Shown: positions 20,063 to 29,193 of the stretch, one piece after another
How positions within the stretch are numbered: position 1 is the first letter of the stretch
Layout: each line of letters starts with the position of its first letter
Origin: Streptomyces venezuelae
GTDB taxonomy: Bacteria; Actinomycetota; Actinomycetes; Streptomycetales; Streptomycetaceae
Reading direction: 5' to 3'
Assembly (NCBI RefSeq): GCF_008642295.1
Contig: NZ_CP029190.1
Span: forward strand, 4,385,501 to 4,449,500
DNA: 64,000 nucleotides
Made by a program: the position numbers and the translations under genes
The notes under the pieces: model-generated
Databases searched by the model: none
Seen by the model: only the letters and a program-made list of their open reading frames with translations
What the model was told of the DNA's origin: nothing

Positions 20063-22726
20063 ATGTCGAAGCCGGAGCACACGCCCTCTGGTTCCGGTGG
20101 GGGCGAGGACGACAACCGCACCCCGGGACCGGATCTCACGCCCTCGGACGCGAAGCCGCCTGCGGCGAAGCGGGCCGACGCGAAGCCGGCGGCGGCTGCG
20201 CCCGATCCGGCCACCTCGGCCTCGGCCGAGCCGGCGCCGGACGAAGCCGAGCCCGCGGGCCCGAAGCAGGCTGCACCGAAGCAGGCCACGGCCGAGCCGG
20301 CCGCTGCCACGCCGGGTTCGGCCGAGCCGGATTCGGCCGAGCCGGTCAGGGCGAAGCACGAGGTGGCGAAGCCGGACGCTGCCGAGACGGGTGCTGCCAC
20401 GCCCGGTCCGGCCGCCTCGGATTCGGCGAGGCCGAGCCCGGCCGAGACGGCCGATGAGGACCCGGCGAAGCCGGCTGAGGTGAAGCGGGCCGACGCGAAG
20501 CCGGACTTGACGAAGCCGGGCCCGGCCCAGCCGGCGGCGGCTACGCCGGAGCCGGCCGATCGGGCTGCTGCGAAGACGGACTTGGCGAAGCCGGCCGCGG
20601 CGAAGCGGGCCGGCGCGAAGCCGGGTACCGCCGAGGCGGTGGGGGCTGCGCCGGAGCCGGGCAAGAAGGCTGCCGCCAGGCCGGCCGCGGGCAAGGCCGA
20701 GCCTGCCAAGTCCGTTGCCCCCAAGGGGGTGACCGGGGACACCGCCGAGGACGAAGGGCGGCTGCTGGCCCGGCGCTACCGGCTGGACCGGGTGCTGGGC
20801 AAGGGCGGTATGGGTACCGTCTGGCGAGCCGTCGACGAGACCCTGGGCCGCACCGTGGCCGTCAAGGAGCTGCGGTTCAGCTCCGGGGTGGACGAGGACG
20901 AGAAGCGCCGCCTGATCACCCGTACCCTGCGCGAGGCGAAGGCCATCGCCCGGATTCGCAGCGGCGGCGCCGTCACCGTCTTCGACGTGGTCGACGAGGA
21001 CGGCCGCCCCTGGATCGTCATGGAGCTCATCGAGGGCTCCTCGCTCGCCGAGTACATCCGCGAGCGCGGCACGCTGACCCCGCGCCGGGCCGCCGAGGTC
21101 GGCCTCGCCGTGCTCGACGTGCTGAAGGCCGCGCACGGCGAAGGCATCCTCCACCGTGATGTGAAGCCCTCCAATGTCCTCATCTCAGACGCCGGCCGGG
21201 TGGTGCTGACCGACTTCGGCATCGCCCAGGTCGAGGGCGACCCCTCGGTCACCTCCACCGGCATGCTGGTCGGCGCCCCGTCCTACATCTCGCCCGAGCG
21301 CGCCCGCGGCCAGAAGCCGGGCCCGCCCGCCGACATGTGGTCCCTGGGCGGCCTGCTCTACGCGGCAGTCGAAGGCGTTCCCCCGTATGACAAGGGTTCG
21401 GCCCTCGCCACCCTCACCGCGGTGATGACCGAGCCGGTCGACCCGCCCAAGAACGCCGGCCCGCTGACCGAGGTCATCTACGGCCTGCTGGTCAGAGATC
21501 CGGCCCGGCGGCTCGACGACGCCGGGGCACGGGCCCTGCTGACCGCGGTGATCAACGCGCCGGAGGAGGCTCCGGAGGCCCCGGCCGACGAGACCCGGGT
21601 CATCTCGCTGTCGGCGGCCAAGGAGGCGGCGGAGAAGGCCGCGGCGGAAAAGGCCGCGGAGAAGGCGGCCGAGAAGGCTGCCGCCAAGGCCGCGGCAAAG
21701 CGGGAACGGGAGCAGCGCGAGCGGGCCCGGGAGGCCCTGAAGGCGGCGCGCAAGGCGGCTGCCGCCTCCGCGGCGACCGCGGCGAGCGCCGCGGAGGCCC
21801 CGGCCGAGTCCGGGAAGTCCGCCTCCGGATCCACTGCTTTGGCCGCAGCCGCGAACCCGCCCGCACCGCGGAAGCGGTCGGTCGTGGCCCCGCTGACGGA
21901 CGTGATGACCCGCCGCACGATCGCGCTGGCGATAGCCGCCGTGGTGGTGGTCCTGGCCGTGGTCGGTTCGCTGGTGGTGTGGGCCTTCGGTGATGACGAC
22001 GAGAAGGGCGCCAAGGGCACGGCCAAGGGCGGGAATCCGGGTACCCAGGTGTCCGGCACCCCGACCCCCGGTGGCGGTACGGGAGGCGGCGACCCCAAGG
22101 GCGGCAGCACCCCGGCTCCCGGCCAGAGCACCGGCCAGAGCGCCGGCCAGGGTACGGGAGACCAGGGCTCCGGGCAGGGCTCGGGCCAGGGCTCCGGCTC
22201 CGCCACGGCGGGCAGTTCGGGCACGCCGGGAACGATTCCCGGGGGCCCGGGCGGAACCGGCAACACCCTGCCCGCCGGATTCGTGTCGGTGACGAACTCC
22301 AAGTTCCACTTCGCCATGGCGATGCCGGAGGGCTTCCGCCAGACCGGCACCGCAGGGGAGAACTCCGGCGCCATATACAGCCGGGACGGCGGATTCCCCC
22401 GTATTCAGGTCGACTTCAACGACGAGCCGAAGGACGACGCCCGGCTGGCCTGGATGGAGCTGGCCAAGGCCGTGGGCCCCAGCAGCCAGAGCTACCGGCC
22501 GATCGGGATCCAGAAGGTCGACTACCGCGGCTATCCGACCGTTGCGGACTGGGAGTTCGAGCGCGTCCAGGGCGGCACCAAGGTGCGGGTGCTGAACCGC
22601 GGTTTCAAGGTGGACGCCACCCACGGCTACGCCATCATGATCAGCTGTGCCGCGGACCAGTGGGACGGCGAGGAGTGCACGAAGATCCGCAACACCGCGT
22701 TCGACACGTTCCAGCCGGTGGACTGA
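20063..22726 (+). CDS. Membrane Ser/Thr protein kinase 1 of the cluster
   Basis: 887 residues. An Ala/Pro/Lys/Glu-rich low-complexity head (1-235) precedes the kinase domain (about 236-500): GKGGMGTVWRA, VAVKEL (Lys ~265), HRDVKPSN (~363), DFGIA, GAPSYISPERARG, DMWSLGGLLYAAVEG. After it come an Ala/Lys/Glu helix (~515-575) likely to be coiled coil, one membrane helix (~620-643), a Gly/Ser/Thr linker and an extracellular domain of about 150 residues starting at FVSVTNSKFHFAMAMPEGF. All catalytic residues are present. ATG at 20063 with ribosome site AGAGGGG. First of three adjacent kinase-like genes sharing the outer domain. Confidence 0.9.
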   Translation: MSKPEHTPSGSGGGEDDNRTPGPDLTPSDAKPPAAKRADAKPAAAAPDPATSASAEPAPDEAEPAGPKQAAPKQATAEPAAATPGSAEPDSAEPVRAKHEVAKPDAAETGAATPGPAASDSARPSPAETADEDPAKPAEVKRADAKPDLTKPGPAQPAAATPEPADRAAAKTDLAKPAAAKRAGAKPGTAEAVGAAPEPGKKAAARPAAGKAEPAKSVAPKGVTGDTAEDEGRLLARRYRLDRVLGKGGMGTVWRAVDETLGRTVAVKELRFSSGVDEDEKRRLITRTLREAKAIARIRSGGAVTVFDVVDEDGRPWIVMELIEGSSLAEYIRERGTLTPRRAAEVGLAVLDVLKAAHGEGILHRDVKPSNVLISDAGRVVLTDFGIAQVEGDPSVTSTGMLVGAPSYISPERARGQKPGPPADMWSLGGLLYAAVEGVPPYDKGSALATLTAVMTEPVDPPKNAGPLTEVIYGLLVRDPARRLDDAGARALLTAVINAPEEAPEAPADETRVISLSAAKEAAEKAAAEKAAEKAAEKAAAKAAAKREREQRERAREALKAARKAAAASAATAASAAEAPAESGKSASGSTALAAAANPPAPRKRSVVAPLTDVMTRRTIALAIAAVVVVLAVVGSLVVWAFGDDDEKGAKGTAKGGNPGTQVSGTPTPGGGTGGGDPKGGSTPAPGQSTGQSAGQGTGDQGSGQGSGQGSGSATAGSSGTPGTIPGGPGGTGNTLPAGFVSVTNSKFHFAMAMPEGFRQTGTAGENSGAIYSRDGGFPRIQVDFNDEPKDDARLAWMELAKAVGPSSQSYRPIGIQKVDYRGYPTVADWEFERVQGGTKVRVLNRGFKVDATHGYAIMISCAADQWDGEECTKIRNTAFDTFQPVD

Positions 22727-22732
22727 GCGTGC

Positions 22733-22758
22733 CCCCGGCCGGGATCGCCCGGCCGGGG
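22733..22758 (+). terminator. Hairpin after kinase 1
   Basis: 11-bp stem CCCCGGCCGGG / CCCGGCCGGGG with a 4-base loop, 6 bases after the stop. It may separate transcription of kinase 1 from the pseudokinase gene. Confidence 0.72.
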
Positions 22759-22867
22759 CAGACCTCGCCAGGTCCGGGACGCAGGCCGGGTGTGGGACGT
22801 ATCGTGTCAGCGGGGTCATGGGGGAACATGCCCCGTTCGCACGTGAATTCGGCTCGGGGGAGGCGAA

Positions 22868-25552
22868 GTGGAGGACTACGCGGGGCGCATCCTGGCCGAC
22901 CGCTACCGTCTGCCGCTGCCGCCGTCCGATGCGTACGAACTGATCGAGACCCGCGCCTTCGACACCCGCAGCGGGCAGGAAGTGCTGATCCGGCAGGTGC
23001 CGTTGCCGGAGGTGGTGGACGCCGAACTGCTGGACGGCGGCCGGCCCGCCCCGGCCCGCCGGGACCCGTCCGGACTCGCCGAACTCCCGGCGGTCCGGCG
23101 TGCCATCGAGGCGGCGCAGGCGGCGGCCCGGATTCCGGACCATCCGCGGCTGGACCAGGTCTTCGACGTCTTCGCCGAGGACGGCTCGCTGTGGATCGTC
23201 AGCGAACTGATACCGGCACGACCGCTGGCGGCACTGATCGCGGACGAACCGCTGAGCCCGTACCGGGCCGCGGAGGTCGCCTCGGACGTGCTGACCGCTC
23301 TGCGCGTCCTCCACGCGCACGGCTGGACCCACCGCAACATCACGGTGCGCACGGTGTTGATATGCGATGACGGCCGGGTGGTCCTGACCGGCCTGGCCGC
23401 GGGTGCCGCCGAAGAGGCGCTCTGCGGCTATGACCCGGTGCCCGCGCTGGACCTGCCCGAAGTGCCGCCGAGTGTTCCGCCCGGTCCGGTCGACCGGCCG
23501 GCCGGAACGCCCTGGCCGGCGCCCGCCGTTCCCCGTCCTGCCGAAGGTCCGGCTCCGGCCGGGCCGGCGGCCGACCGGCCGCGCCCGGACGACGGACAGG
23601 GGCCCGTGTACGCCGACCGGATCACCCCGGGGCAGCGGGCCGAGGACCGGCCCGACCTGAAGGCCGCCGCGCGTGCCGGGGCCGTCGCGGCCTACCGTGC
23701 CGGGGCGCAGGCCGCGGCGCGGGTCACCGAGGAGCGCCGGGCCGGCGGCGCCGGCCCCGACCGGCAGCCCGAAGCGCGGCCCCGGGGCTCGAAGGTGCCG
23801 CAGGGGTACTCGTACCCGTACGGCGGCGGTCCGGAGGCCGCCGGCGGCAGTTGGCACGGAGCCACCCCGCGCCGCACCGCGCTCCCGGCCGCGCCGCACG
23901 TGGACCAGCACCCGGACCAGCACCCGGACCAGCACGTGGACCAGCACGTGGACCAGCACGTGGACCAGCACCCGGACCAGCACGTGGACCCGCACCAGGA
24001 CCTGGACCACGGTCAGGAGCCGGGCCAGGACGCCCGGGCCGGGAGCGGTCCGGAGGCGGAGCAGACGGCACCCATCGGGGTGCCCCCCGTTCCGTACGCC
24101 CGCCCCGCCGCCCTGCCCGCGCAGCTCGCCCTCCCACAGGGCTACCGGCAGGCCGAGGATCGGGCCGCCGGACAGCAGCCGTACCTGCCGGAACCGGCCA
24201 CCACCCCGGCCACCGCCCCGGCCCGTGAGCCTGAGCCGGAGCTCGTGCCCGCCCCCGTCCCCGCGCCCGCGCGGTCCGGCTGGGGTGCCGAGGCCGGACC
24301 CGGGCGCGGGCTCGCGGCCGAGCGGGCCCGGCAGACCCGGATCGCCGTGGTCGGGGCCGTCACCGAGCGGTGGTCCCCGGAGCAGGCCCGCCCCGTGCAC
24401 GGCACCTGGCAGCTTGCCGCGCCGGTCGGGCCGGCCACGGACCTGTGGGCGCTCGGCGCCCTCCTCTACCGCTCCGTACAAGGCCACGCCCCCTACCCCG
24501 AGGACAGCACCCACGAGCTGGTCGAGATGGTGTGCGCCGAGCCGCCGGCCTTCGCCGAGGAATGCGGGCCGCTGCGTCCGGTGGTCGAATCCCTGCTGCG
24601 CCAGGACCCCACCGAGCGACCCGAGTTCGAGGAACTGCGCGGCTGGCTGCGGTCGCTCGTCCGGTCGGCTCCGGAGCCCGAGGGCGAGGACCCGGTGGCG
24701 CTGCCCGCCGCCGACCCCGCACGGCTGCCCGTCGTACGGCGCCGGGGCGAGGTGCACCACGGGCGGCACCGCCAGGAGAGCGGATCGCGCCGCCCCCGCA
24801 GCGCGCGCTCGCTCGGACGGAGCCTGCTGCTCGGCATCCTGCTCGCGCTCGCCGCCCTCATCGCCTTCGCCATGCTCTTCCTGCCCAAGGCCGACCAGGA
24901 CCCGGCCGGCAGCTCCGGATCCGCCCCGACGCCCACCCGGAACCAGGGGCAGAACGGGGCGAAGTCCCCCGATCCGGGCGGCGGTTCAGGAGGCAGCGGA
25001 GGCAGCAGTGCCGCACCGCAGGCCTCCACCGGCCCCGAGTCCAAGCCTTCCCCGGACACCGGCACCGCCGCCGGCACCCCGCCCGCGGGCAGCGCCTCCG
25101 CCCCGCCCGGCTACACCCTCGCCCAGGACCCAGAGGGCTTCGAGGTGCTGGTCCCGGCAGGCTGGGAGCGCACCGCCAAGAACGACTCCGGTCAGGTGCG
25201 TTACTCCAACGGCGACTACGAACTGATCGTGGTTCCCGGGCGGGACGCCATCCAGGGGAACCCGGACCCGCTCGCCTACCAGAAGGACAAGGAGCGCGAG
25301 CTGGAACCCTTCCGGTCCTCCACCTGGGCCACCTCCACCGGCACCCGGCAGACCAAGGTGGGCCAGAAGCTGACCGCCGAGGGCACCTACACCTGGACCG
25401 ATGCCACCGGCCGCAGCCTCTACGTCCGCAACCACGTCGCCGCGCTCGCCGGCCGCTACCACGTGGTGATGGTGCTCGGCCCGCAAGACGGTCAGGAGAA
25501 GGTCACCGAAGTGCACGCAAAGGCCACGGGGAGTTACAGACTGGGGCGTTGA
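22868..25552 (+). CDS. Membrane pseudokinase with a ~320-residue insertion
   Basis: 894 residues. Kinase fold landmarks align with the neighbours but all catalytic residues are gone. There is no Gly loop (YRLPLPPSDAY), VAVK is VLIRQ, HRDVKPSN is HRNITVRT (~155), and TDFG is TGLA (~173). About 320 Pro/Ala/Gln-rich residues (175-495), with eight VDQH/PDQH repeats (345-376), sit where the activation loop should be. The C-lobe then resumes at ATDLWALGALLYRSVQGH. One membrane helix (~650-674) leads to an outer domain like those of its neighbours (GYTLAQDPEGFEVLVPAGW). GTG start at 22868 after GGGGGAGGC. Probably a scaffold or allosteric partner of the flanking kinases. Confidence 0.85.
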   Translation: MEDYAGRILADRYRLPLPPSDAYELIETRAFDTRSGQEVLIRQVPLPEVVDAELLDGGRPAPARRDPSGLAELPAVRRAIEAAQAAARIPDHPRLDQVFDVFAEDGSLWIVSELIPARPLAALIADEPLSPYRAAEVASDVLTALRVLHAHGWTHRNITVRTVLICDDGRVVLTGLAAGAAEEALCGYDPVPALDLPEVPPSVPPGPVDRPAGTPWPAPAVPRPAEGPAPAGPAADRPRPDDGQGPVYADRITPGQRAEDRPDLKAAARAGAVAAYRAGAQAAARVTEERRAGGAGPDRQPEARPRGSKVPQGYSYPYGGGPEAAGGSWHGATPRRTALPAAPHVDQHPDQHPDQHVDQHVDQHVDQHPDQHVDPHQDLDHGQEPGQDARAGSGPEAEQTAPIGVPPVPYARPAALPAQLALPQGYRQAEDRAAGQQPYLPEPATTPATAPAREPEPELVPAPVPAPARSGWGAEAGPGRGLAAERARQTRIAVVGAVTERWSPEQARPVHGTWQLAAPVGPATDLWALGALLYRSVQGHAPYPEDSTHELVEMVCAEPPAFAEECGPLRPVVESLLRQDPTERPEFEELRGWLRSLVRSAPEPEGEDPVALPAADPARLPVVRRRGEVHHGRHRQESGSRRPRSARSLGRSLLLGILLALAALIAFAMLFLPKADQDPAGSSGSAPTPTRNQGQNGAKSPDPGGGSGGSGGSSAAPQASTGPESKPSPDTGTAAGTPPAGSASAPPGYTLAQDPEGFEVLVPAGWERTAKNDSGQVRYSNGDYELIVVPGRDAIQGNPDPLAYQKDKERELEPFRSSTWATSTGTRQTKVGQKLTAEGTYTWTDATGRSLYVRNHVAALAGRYHVVMVLGPQDGQEKVTEVHAKATGSYRLGR
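23900..23995 (+). repeat. Eight 12-bp tandem repeats inside the pseudokinase gene
   Basis: Units GTGGACCAGCAC or CCGGACCAGCAC (last unit GTGGACCCGCAC) repeat without gaps and in frame, encoding VDQH/PDQH eight times. Unit length is a multiple of three, so copy number can change without a frameshift. The His/Asp spacing could bind metal; that is a guess. Confidence 0.9.
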
Positions 25553-25689
25553 GCACCCCGTGACACCGTCTGATCCACCGTCACTACGGCAATTGCGTCA
25601 CAGTGCTGTCTCACCGACCCCGCTTGGTCCCGCCCACAGCCGTGGGCTCCGTAACCTGGCGTCCGAAGTGCAGAGAGCGGCGGGGTTTC

Positions 25690-27447
25690 GTGGAACACAG
25701 GACAGGCGAGGGCGACGTACTCGCGAACCGGTACCGGCTCGTCGAGCCCATCGGCCGCGGAGGCATGGGCAAGGTCTGGCGGGCGCACGACGAACTGCTG
25801 CACCGGACGGTGGCGGTCAAGGAACTGACGGCCGGTCTGTACGTCGCCGAGGCCGACCGGGCCGTTCTGCACGCCCGTACGCAGAAGGAGGCGCGGGCCG
25901 CCGCCCGTATTGCGCACCCGGCCGTGGTCACCGTGCACGACGTGTTCGAGCACGACGACCGGCCGTGGATCGTCATGGAGTACATCGACGGCCCCTCCCT
26001 CGCCGATGCCGCCAAGGCGGCCGGGCGGATCGAACCCCGGGAGGCGGCCCGGATCGGCCTGCACGTGCTGGGGGCCCTGCGCGCCGCGCACGCGGTGGGC
26101 GTGCTGCACCGGGACGTGAAGCCGGGCAACGTACTGCTCGCCAAGGACGGGCGGGTGCTGCTCACCGACTTCGGCATCGCCGCGATCGAAGGGGACACCT
26201 CGATCACCAGAACCGGCGAACTCGTCGGCTCCATCGACTACCTGGCGCCCGAGCGGGTCACGGGCGGGGCCCCTGATCCGGCCTCCGACCTGTGGTCCCT
26301 CGGCGCCACCCTCTACACCGCGGTCGAAGCCCGTTCGCCGTTCCGCCGGACCTCCCCGATCTCCAGCCTGGCGGCCGTGGTCAACGACGCGCCCCCGCCG
26401 CCGCGGCAGGCGGGCGCCCTGGGGCCGGTCATCACCGCACTGCTGCTCAAGGACCCGGCCCAGCGGCCTTCTGCCGCCGAGGCGGAGCGGATGCTGATGG
26501 AGGCGATGGAGGGCCGGGAGCCGAAGGCGGCCCAGGAGTACGTCCCGACGCAGTCCCTTGCCGCATCCGAGCGCGCCGGGGGGTACCCGGGCGGCCCGGA
26601 AACCGCGCCCGCCCCGGACCGCACCGCCGGCCGCCCCGGCCCCGGCACCGACCCCGGCCGCACCGCCGGAACCACCGGATTCACCGGCACCACCGGCAGC
26701 GGCACCGCCCGGATGCCCGGCCCGGCCGACCCCGGTCCGGTGGCCGGCCACGGCAACCGCCACCCCAAGGGCCGGTTCCGCCGCGGGGCGATCGTGGCCC
26801 TGCTGGCCGCACTGCTCGGCGGTGGCGGCGCCCTCGGAGTGATGAAGTACCTCGACGGCAACAGCGAGGGCGACAGGTCCAAGACCGCGAACGGCGCGAC
26901 GGCCGGCGGAACGGGCACCGGGACCGACAAGGGCACGGACAAGGGCACGGGCAAGGACACCGGCACCTCCAAGGACGGCGAGCAGGCCACCGCCCCGGCG
27001 GGCTATACCCGGGTCAAGGACCCGGCCGGGTTCACCCTCTTCGTTCCGCAGGGCTGGAAGCGCCAGAAGTTCGGGGACCAGATCGACTACACCCCGGACA
27101 ACGGAAACCACCGGATCCGGATCAGCGTCGACCCGACCCCGGACTACCGGGACCCGTACGCCCACCTGCTCGACCTGGAGAAGCAGGTCAGCGCCCGGTC
27201 CGCCTACACCCGGGTGTCCCTGCAGCCGAACACCTTCCAGGGCCAGACCCAGGCCGCCCTCTGGGAGTTCAGCTGGCAGGAGAAGAAGGACCACCCGGGC
27301 CCGCGCCGCGCCATCGACCAGATGTACGTGGCCCCGAACGGCTCCGAGTACGCGGTCTACATGGCCGGCCCGGCATCGGACTGGTCCACGATGCGCACAC
27401 AGTTCGACACGGTGCTCAGCGGCTGGCAGCCGCCCGCCTCCCGCTGA
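25690..27447 (+). CDS. Membrane Ser/Thr protein kinase 3 of the cluster
   Basis: 585 residues. Kinase domain at about 12-285: GRGGMGKVWRA (~20), VAVKEL (~41), HRDVKPGNVL (~139), DFGIAA (~159), GSIDYLAPERV, SDLWSLGATLYTAVE. A Pro/Gly/Thr linker, one membrane helix (~367-387), a Thr/Gly/Lys spacer and an outer domain (GYTRVKDPAGFTLFVPQGW onward, ~435-585) follow. All catalytic residues are present. The GTG at 25690 is chosen because the next residues run straight into the kinase fold; a longer in-frame form from 25603 has no ribosome site. It follows the pseudokinase gene after 137 bases. Confidence 0.9.
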   Translation: MEHRTGEGDVLANRYRLVEPIGRGGMGKVWRAHDELLHRTVAVKELTAGLYVAEADRAVLHARTQKEARAAARIAHPAVVTVHDVFEHDDRPWIVMEYIDGPSLADAAKAAGRIEPREAARIGLHVLGALRAAHAVGVLHRDVKPGNVLLAKDGRVLLTDFGIAAIEGDTSITRTGELVGSIDYLAPERVTGGAPDPASDLWSLGATLYTAVEARSPFRRTSPISSLAAVVNDAPPPPRQAGALGPVITALLLKDPAQRPSAAEAERMLMEAMEGREPKAAQEYVPTQSLAASERAGGYPGGPETAPAPDRTAGRPGPGTDPGRTAGTTGFTGTTGSGTARMPGPADPGPVAGHGNRHPKGRFRRGAIVALLAALLGGGGALGVMKYLDGNSEGDRSKTANGATAGGTGTGTDKGTDKGTGKDTGTSKDGEQATAPAGYTRVKDPAGFTLFVPQGWKRQKFGDQIDYTPDNGNHRIRISVDPTPDYRDPYAHLLDLEKQVSARSAYTRVSLQPNTFQGQTQAALWEFSWQEKKDHPGPRRAIDQMYVAPNGSEYAVYMAGPASDWSTMRTQFDTVLSGWQPPASR

Positions 27448-27474
27448 CGCCGCCCACCGACCCTGCCGGACCCT

Positions 27475-27542
27475 GCCAGCGATCGCTGGCGGAAAACTCA
27501 AATTCCGGTTACCGGCGGGTACCCAAAGGGTTCCCCGGGGAA
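27475..27542. promoter_or_regulatory. Two palindromes upstream of the aldehyde dehydrogenase gene
   Basis: GCCAGCGATCGCTGGC (27475-27490) and TTCCCCGGGGAA (27531-27542) are perfect palindromes. The first may be a hairpin ending kinase 3 or an operator; the second lies 14 bases before the next ATG, where it could mask the ribosome site or bind a regulator. Confidence 0.45.
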
Positions 27543-27555
27543 TACGCTCACCCGC

Positions 27556-29193
27556 ATGACGGACTCGCAGGCCCCGGCCACCGCCCCCGCCACCCCGGCC
27601 ACCCCTGAATTCACCAATCCGGTCGCCGCCGCCCCGGCCGGCGCGCGCACCGCCGCCGACGTGGTGACCCCCGACCTGGTCGCCCGGCTGACCCGCGGGG
27701 TGATCGGCTCCGGCCGGACCGCCAACCACACCCCCTTCACCGGGGCGAAGCTGGCCGACCTCCCCGAGGCCACCCCCGAGGACGTCGAGACCGCCTTCGA
27801 GCGGGCCCGCGGCGCCCAGGCCGCCTGGGCCGCCGTACCGGTCCGGGCGCGGGCCGCCGTCCTGCTCCGCTTCCACGACCTGGTGCTCTCCCGGCAGGCC
27901 GAGGTCCTGGACCTGATCCAGCTGGAGACCGGCAAGGCCCGGCTGCACGCCCACGAAGAGGTCCAGGCCGTCGCCGTCGCGGCCCGCCACTACGGGCGCA
28001 AGGCCCCCGCCTACCTGCGCCCCAAGCGGCACGCCGGCGCGATGCCCACCCTCACCAAGGTCACCGAGCTGCGCCAGCCGCGCGGCGTGGTCGGGCAGAT
28101 CGCCCCCTGGAACTACCCGCTGGAGCTGTCCGTCGGCGATGCGCTGCCCGCCTTCGTCTCCGGCAACGCGGTCGTCATGAAGCCCGACACCGAGACCGCG
28201 CTGACCGCCCTGTGGGCCCGCGACCTGCTGATCGAGGCCGGGCTGCCCGCCGAGGTCTTCCAGGTGGTCCTGGGCGACGGACCGGTGGTCGGCCCCGAGG
28301 TGGTCCGGCACGCCGACTACGTCTCCTTCACCGGCTCCACCCGCACCGGCCGGGAGGTCGCCCAGGGCGCCGCGGCCCGCCTGGTCGGGGTCTCCCTGGA
28401 ACTCGGCGGCAAGAACGCCATGCTCGTGCTGCACGACGCGGACATAGAGAAGGCCGCCCAGGGCGCCGTCCGTGCCTGCTTCTCCTCCGCGGGCCAGCTC
28501 TGCATCTCCATCGAGCGGCTGTACGTGCACGCCTCGATCGCCGACGCCTTCGTCGAGCGGTTCGCCGCCCGCACCAAGGCCATGCGGCTCGGCGGCGCCC
28601 TCGCCTACGGCGCGGACATGGGCTCGCTGGTCGGCGAGCGCCAGCTGGAGACCGTACAGCGGCACGTCGACGAGGCCGTGGCAAAGGGCGCGGCCCTGGT
28701 CGCCGGCGGGGTCGCCCGGCCCGACATCGGCCCGCTCTTCTACGAGCCCACCATCCTCGACGGGGTGGAGGCGCCGATGGCGGTGTGCGCCGAGGAGACC
28801 TTCGGCCCGGTCGTCTCGGTCTACCGGTTCACCGACGAGGACGAGGTCATCGCGCAGGCCAACGCCACCGCGTACGGCCTCAACTCCAGCGTCTGGACCA
28901 AGGACGCCAGGCGCGGCCACGCCGTCGCCGCCCGGCTCCGCACCGGCACCGTCAACATCAACGAGGGCTATGCGCCCGCCTATGGCAGCGTCCAGTCCCC
29001 GATGGGCGGCATGAAGGACTCCGGTCTCGGCCGCCGGCACGGCTCCGAGGGCATCCTCAAGTACACCGAGGCGCAGACGATCGCCCACCAGCGCCTGCTG
29101 CCGATGGCGCCCTCGCTCGGCATGGACGACGACAGGTACGCCGCGTTCATGACCCGCAGCCTCAAGGCCATGAAGGCCCTTCGCATGCGCTAG
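27556..29193 (+). CDS. Succinic semialdehyde dehydrogenase (NAD(P)-dependent ALDH)
   Basis: 545 residues. Aldehyde dehydrogenase features: PWNYPLELSVGDALPAFVSG, the catalytic Glu in SLELGGKNAML, the catalytic Cys in FSSAGQLCISIER, and EETFGPVVSVYRF. It has an Ala/Pro-rich N-terminal extension of about 45 residues. It closely resembles actinobacterial GabD2, which oxidises succinic semialdehyde to succinate. The stop codon TAG (29191-29193) is inside the left end of a MITE-like element, and the GMC oxidoreductase gene begins just beyond that element. Confidence 0.88.
   Translation: MTDSQAPATAPATPATPEFTNPVAAAPAGARTAADVVTPDLVARLTRGVIGSGRTANHTPFTGAKLADLPEATPEDVETAFERARGAQAAWAAVPVRARAAVLLRFHDLVLSRQAEVLDLIQLETGKARLHAHEEVQAVAVAARHYGRKAPAYLRPKRHAGAMPTLTKVTELRQPRGVVGQIAPWNYPLELSVGDALPAFVSGNAVVMKPDTETALTALWARDLLIEAGLPAEVFQVVLGDGPVVGPEVVRHADYVSFTGSTRTGREVAQGAAARLVGVSLELGGKNAMLVLHDADIEKAAQGAVRACFSSAGQLCISIERLYVHASIADAFVERFAARTKAMRLGGALAYGADMGSLVGERQLETVQRHVDEAVAKGAALVAGGVARPDIGPLFYEPTILDGVEAPMAVCAEETFGPVVSVYRFTDEDEVIAQANATAYGLNSSVWTKDARRGHAVAARLRTGTVNINEGYAPAYGSVQSPMGGMKDSGLGRRHGSEGILKYTEAQTIAHQRLLPMAPSLGMDDDRYAAFMTRSLKAMKALRMR

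Noticed and set aside
18140..21154. 1004-codon open frame antisense to glpD and kinase 1
   Set aside because: Arg/Gly/Leu-rich reverse reading; glpD and the kinase head explain the DNA.
23900..23995. CRISPR array
   Set aside because: Units are contiguous 12-mers with no spacers and lie in frame inside a gene.
21185..24769. 1194-codon open frame antisense to the kinase genes
   Set aside because: It is the reverse-strand reading of GC-rich kinase genes, has no domain and contains repeats that only mirror the VDQH array.
25534..29088. 1184-codon open frame antisense to kinase 3 and the aldehyde dehydrogenase
   Set aside because: Crosses two well-supported genes on the other strand and has no recognisable fold or ribosome site.
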